A stretch of DNA of 64,000 nt, taken from Bordetella genomosp. 5. GTDB taxonomy: Bacteria > Pseudomonadota > Gammaproteobacteria > Burkholderiales > Burkholderiaceae_B. Numbering within the stretch: position 1 is the stretch's first letter; each line of letters starts with the position of its first letter. The notes beneath the pieces were generated by a model. That model was not told the origin of the DNA and ran no database searches. It was given only the letters and a program-made list of their open reading frames with translations. The stretch spans positions 1-64,000 of the forward strand of contig NZ_NEVN01000008.1 in the NCBI RefSeq assembly GCF_002261475.1. The letters are read 5' to 3'. A program made the position numbers and the translations under genes. Of this stretch, positions 62,213-64,000 are shown in pieces.

Positions 62213-63394
62213 TCAGGCGTGGTCCTTGATCGCGTACACCACCAGCACCGCCACGATCCACAGGATGAACAGGCCCAGAATGCCCAGCGCCGTATCGATC
62301 AGGCGGCGCGGATACTGGGATTCGTCGGCCATCGTCGGCTGCGATGCCACCACCGTGTAGAGCATCTGGCGCGCGGCCAGGCCACGGGCCTCTTCGAGCG
62401 CCTTGAGGGCGCCGGTGTAGTACACCTCGGCAAACTGCCGCTCCGTTTCGGCCGCTTCGTACTCGCGCAGCACGGCCGACAGAGAGCCCTTCTCCTGGCC
62501 GGTGGTCGACGCACGCGCCACGCTGATCTGGTGATCGTTGAGCTCCTTGAGCTGGCGTTGCAGCGCCTGCAGGCGCGCCTGCACCCGCTCGTAGGCCGGG
62601 CCGCTGCGCAGTCCGCCGGCGCGCATGGCGTCCAGCTCGGCCGCCGCGGTGGCGATATCGGCGCGCACCTTGGCCGCGATCTGCAGATTCGCCTCGGCTT
62701 CCTTCACGGGGTCCAGCACGCCGGTACGGGCGCGCAGATCCTGCACCTCGATACGGGCGGCCACCAGACGCTTTTCGGCGGTCTGAACTTCGCCCTGCGC
62801 GAAGCGCACGCTGTCTTCGCGTGCCTTGACGGACATCTGATTCACCAGCTTTTCACTGGCGGTCAGGATGGCCTGGGCGAGGCGCAACGACTCTTCCGGC
62901 GTAAACGCGCGCACGCGCAGAATGATGGCGCCGGTCGACATGTCGAACTCGATGTCCACCATGCGCTTCCATTGCCGCCAGAGCGCCTCGTCGGTATCGT
63001 CGCTCGAGATGCGGTACCAGAGGTCGATCGTCGGCTTGGACCACATGTCGCGCAGATTGAGCTGCTTGTCCAGCTCGCGCACGATCTGGCGCGACTTGAC
63101 GTAGTCGACCACCGCGAACGAGTCCACGAACAGCTCGGCCGTCATTTCGCTGCCGCCCAGCGTGGCGCGGCCGTCGCGGCTCGCCGCCGTCGACTGCGTC
63201 TGGGCGCCCGCGCGCAGGCCGAAGCGCGCCTCCGACACGAACTGGTCGTGCGCAATGAAGGTCAGATACAGGGCCAGCAGCACGCCGGGCACGCCGATCA
63301 GCAGAATGGCCGACCAGCGCAACCAGTGCGTCTTCTGCCGCGGGCGTCCGCCAGGCAGGCGCGGCCCCGTGTAAGTACTCTCCGGACTCGTCAT
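62213..63394 (-). CDS. kpsE: Capsule export inner-membrane protein KpsE
   Basis: A 393-residue protein with TM1 at about 27-48 and TM2 at about 366-390. A long periplasmic part between has a coiled coil (about 180-340). It is the KpsE/Wzc-type periplasmic adaptor that bridges the KpsMT transporter and the outer-membrane pore. FIAHDQFVSEARFGLR after TM1 is the family signature. The ATG used has no strong site; a TTG two codons upstream is an alternative. Confidence 0.92.
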   Translation of the reverse strand: MTSPESTYTGPRLPGGRPRQKTHWLRWSAILLIGVPGVLLALYLTFIAHDQFVSEARFGLRAGAQTQSTAASRDGRATLGGSEMTAELFVDSFAVVDYVKSRQIVRELDKQLNLRDMWSKPTIDLWYRISSDDTDEALWRQWKRMVDIEFDMSTGAIILRVRAFTPEESLRLAQAILTASEKLVNQMSVKAREDSVRFAQGEVQTAEKRLVAARIEVQDLRARTGVLDPVKEAEANLQIAAKVRADIATAAAELDAMRAGGLRSGPAYERVQARLQALQRQLKELNDHQISVARASTTGQEKGSLSAVLREYEAAETERQFAEVYYTGALKALEEARGLAARQMLYTVVASQPTMADESQYPRRLIDTALGILGLFILWIVAVLVVYAIKDHA

Positions 63395-63425
63395 AAGCAA
63401 TCGTCGTCTTGGTTCAAAAAGGGGT

Positions 63426-64000
63426 TCAGGACTGCGGTTCTTCCTGCGTCACGTCGTCGGGCAGCGGCTCGGCCTTGGCGACCGGGGCACCGTCCTGCGT
63501 GAAGCGCTCGGCCACCTCGGGCAGCGGACCGAAGTCCACCAGCCGGCCGTCGCGCAGGATTACCGCGTGGGTGCAGAAGCGCCGCACGGTCGTGGTGGCG
63601 CTGGAGGCCATCAGAATCGTGGCGCCGCGCGTGCGTTCGGCGAACACCTCCAGGCATTTGCGCTTGAAGGCCATATCGCCAACGGCCAGCATCTCGTCGA
63701 CGACGTACACGTCGCACACGAGTGCCATCGAAATGCCGTAGGAAAGTCGGGCGCGCATGCTGTTGGCGTAGGTCGCCACGGGCAGGTCATAGGCGCGGCC
63801 CAGTTCGGAGAATTCGTACACGAAGCGCTCGACCTCGCCCACGTCGCAGCCGTAGACACGGGCGACGAAGCGCACGTTGTCGCGCCCGGTCATGTTGGAG
63901 CTGATGGCGCCCGCGAAGGCGAGCGGATAGGAGATCACCGCATGACGGTGGATCCGGCCCGAGTCGGGCAGTTCCATGCCGCTGATCATGCGCACGAGCG
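63426..64000 (-). CDS. kpsT: Capsule export ATPase KpsT (partial, cut by window end)
   Basis: The C-terminal 191 residues or so of a KpsT/Wzt-type ABC ATPase. The Walker A part lies beyond the window. Visible are YPLAFAGAISSNMTGRDN, the degenerate signature YANSMRARLSYGISMAL normal for KpsT, Walker B VYVVDEMLAVGD and ASSATTTVRRFC, where the family usually has a switch His. It exports the finished capsule with KpsM, whose gene should be just outside. It lies 31 bp before kpsE. Confidence 0.92.
   Translation of the reverse strand, partial: LVRMISGMELPDSGRIHRHAVISYPLAFAGAISSNMTGRDNVRFVARVYGCDVGEVERFVYEFSELGRAYDLPVATYANSMRARLSYGISMALVCDVYVVDEMLAVGDMAFKRKCLEVFAERTRGATILMASSATTTVRRFCTHAVILRDGRLVDFGPLPEVAERFTQDGAPVAKAEPLPDDVTQEEPQS

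Overview
The window is high-GC DNA with dense, overlapping operons. It carries two Bug-type (tripartite tricarboxylate) solute-binding proteins, many amino-acid and peptide ABC transporters and a Kps/Vi-type capsule locus. Together these suggest a betaproteobacterium of the Burkholderiales, most likely Alcaligenaceae (Bordetella/Achromobacter-like). This is inference from gene content; no rRNA or tRNA gene was seen.

Region 1 (1-16.5 kb) is peptide and amino-acid catabolism. After a 14-bp GC-rich tandem repeat and an EamA exporter come a minus-strand aminotransferase/serine-hydrolase pair and a divergent GntR regulator, bracketed by two copies of the palindrome TGGTATACCA. A complete Dpp-type peptide ABC transporter with an M20 peptidase follows. 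Then come a PQQ-type sugar dehydrogenase, two glutathione transferases and an N-carbamoyl-D-amino-acid hydrolase.

Region 2 (16.5-23 kb) has a LysR regulator divergent from a Bug protein, an N-acyl-D-amino-acid deacylase and an Asp/Glu racemase, then a chemoreceptor. With the carbamoylase, this makes a D-amino-acid theme.

Region 3 (23-41 kb) is transport: livKHMGF, proC coupled to a queuosine-precursor transporter, a 75-77-bp tandem repeat array rich in inverted repeats, the ugpBAEC glycerol-3-phosphate system, an amidase/Bug pair with a divergent LysR gene, an orphan livK paralogue and a small serine hydrolase.

Region 4 (41-64 kb) is a capsule locus. On the plus strand a 2,530-residue reducing type I polyketide synthase (KS-AT-DH-[MT-like]-ER-KR-ACP, no thioesterase) is followed by a PLP-dependent alpha-oxoamine synthase. 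Converging on them is a minus-strand operon: kpsT (cut by the window end), kpsE, a TPR-glycosyltransferase, an SGNH-like protein, a Wza-type lipoprotein, tviB- and tviC-like sugar nucleotide genes, kpsC, kpsS, a short-chain reductase and a membrane sulfatase-fold transferase. The likely overall task is a Vi-like uronic-acid capsule exported by an ABC/KpsE/Wza route. Alongside it the PKS, oxoamine synthase and reductase could build a sphingoid-like amino-alcohol lipid. The same gene set is known from Sinorhizobium rkpA/G/H and Burkholderia wcbR/T/P; I know of no established structure for its lipid product.
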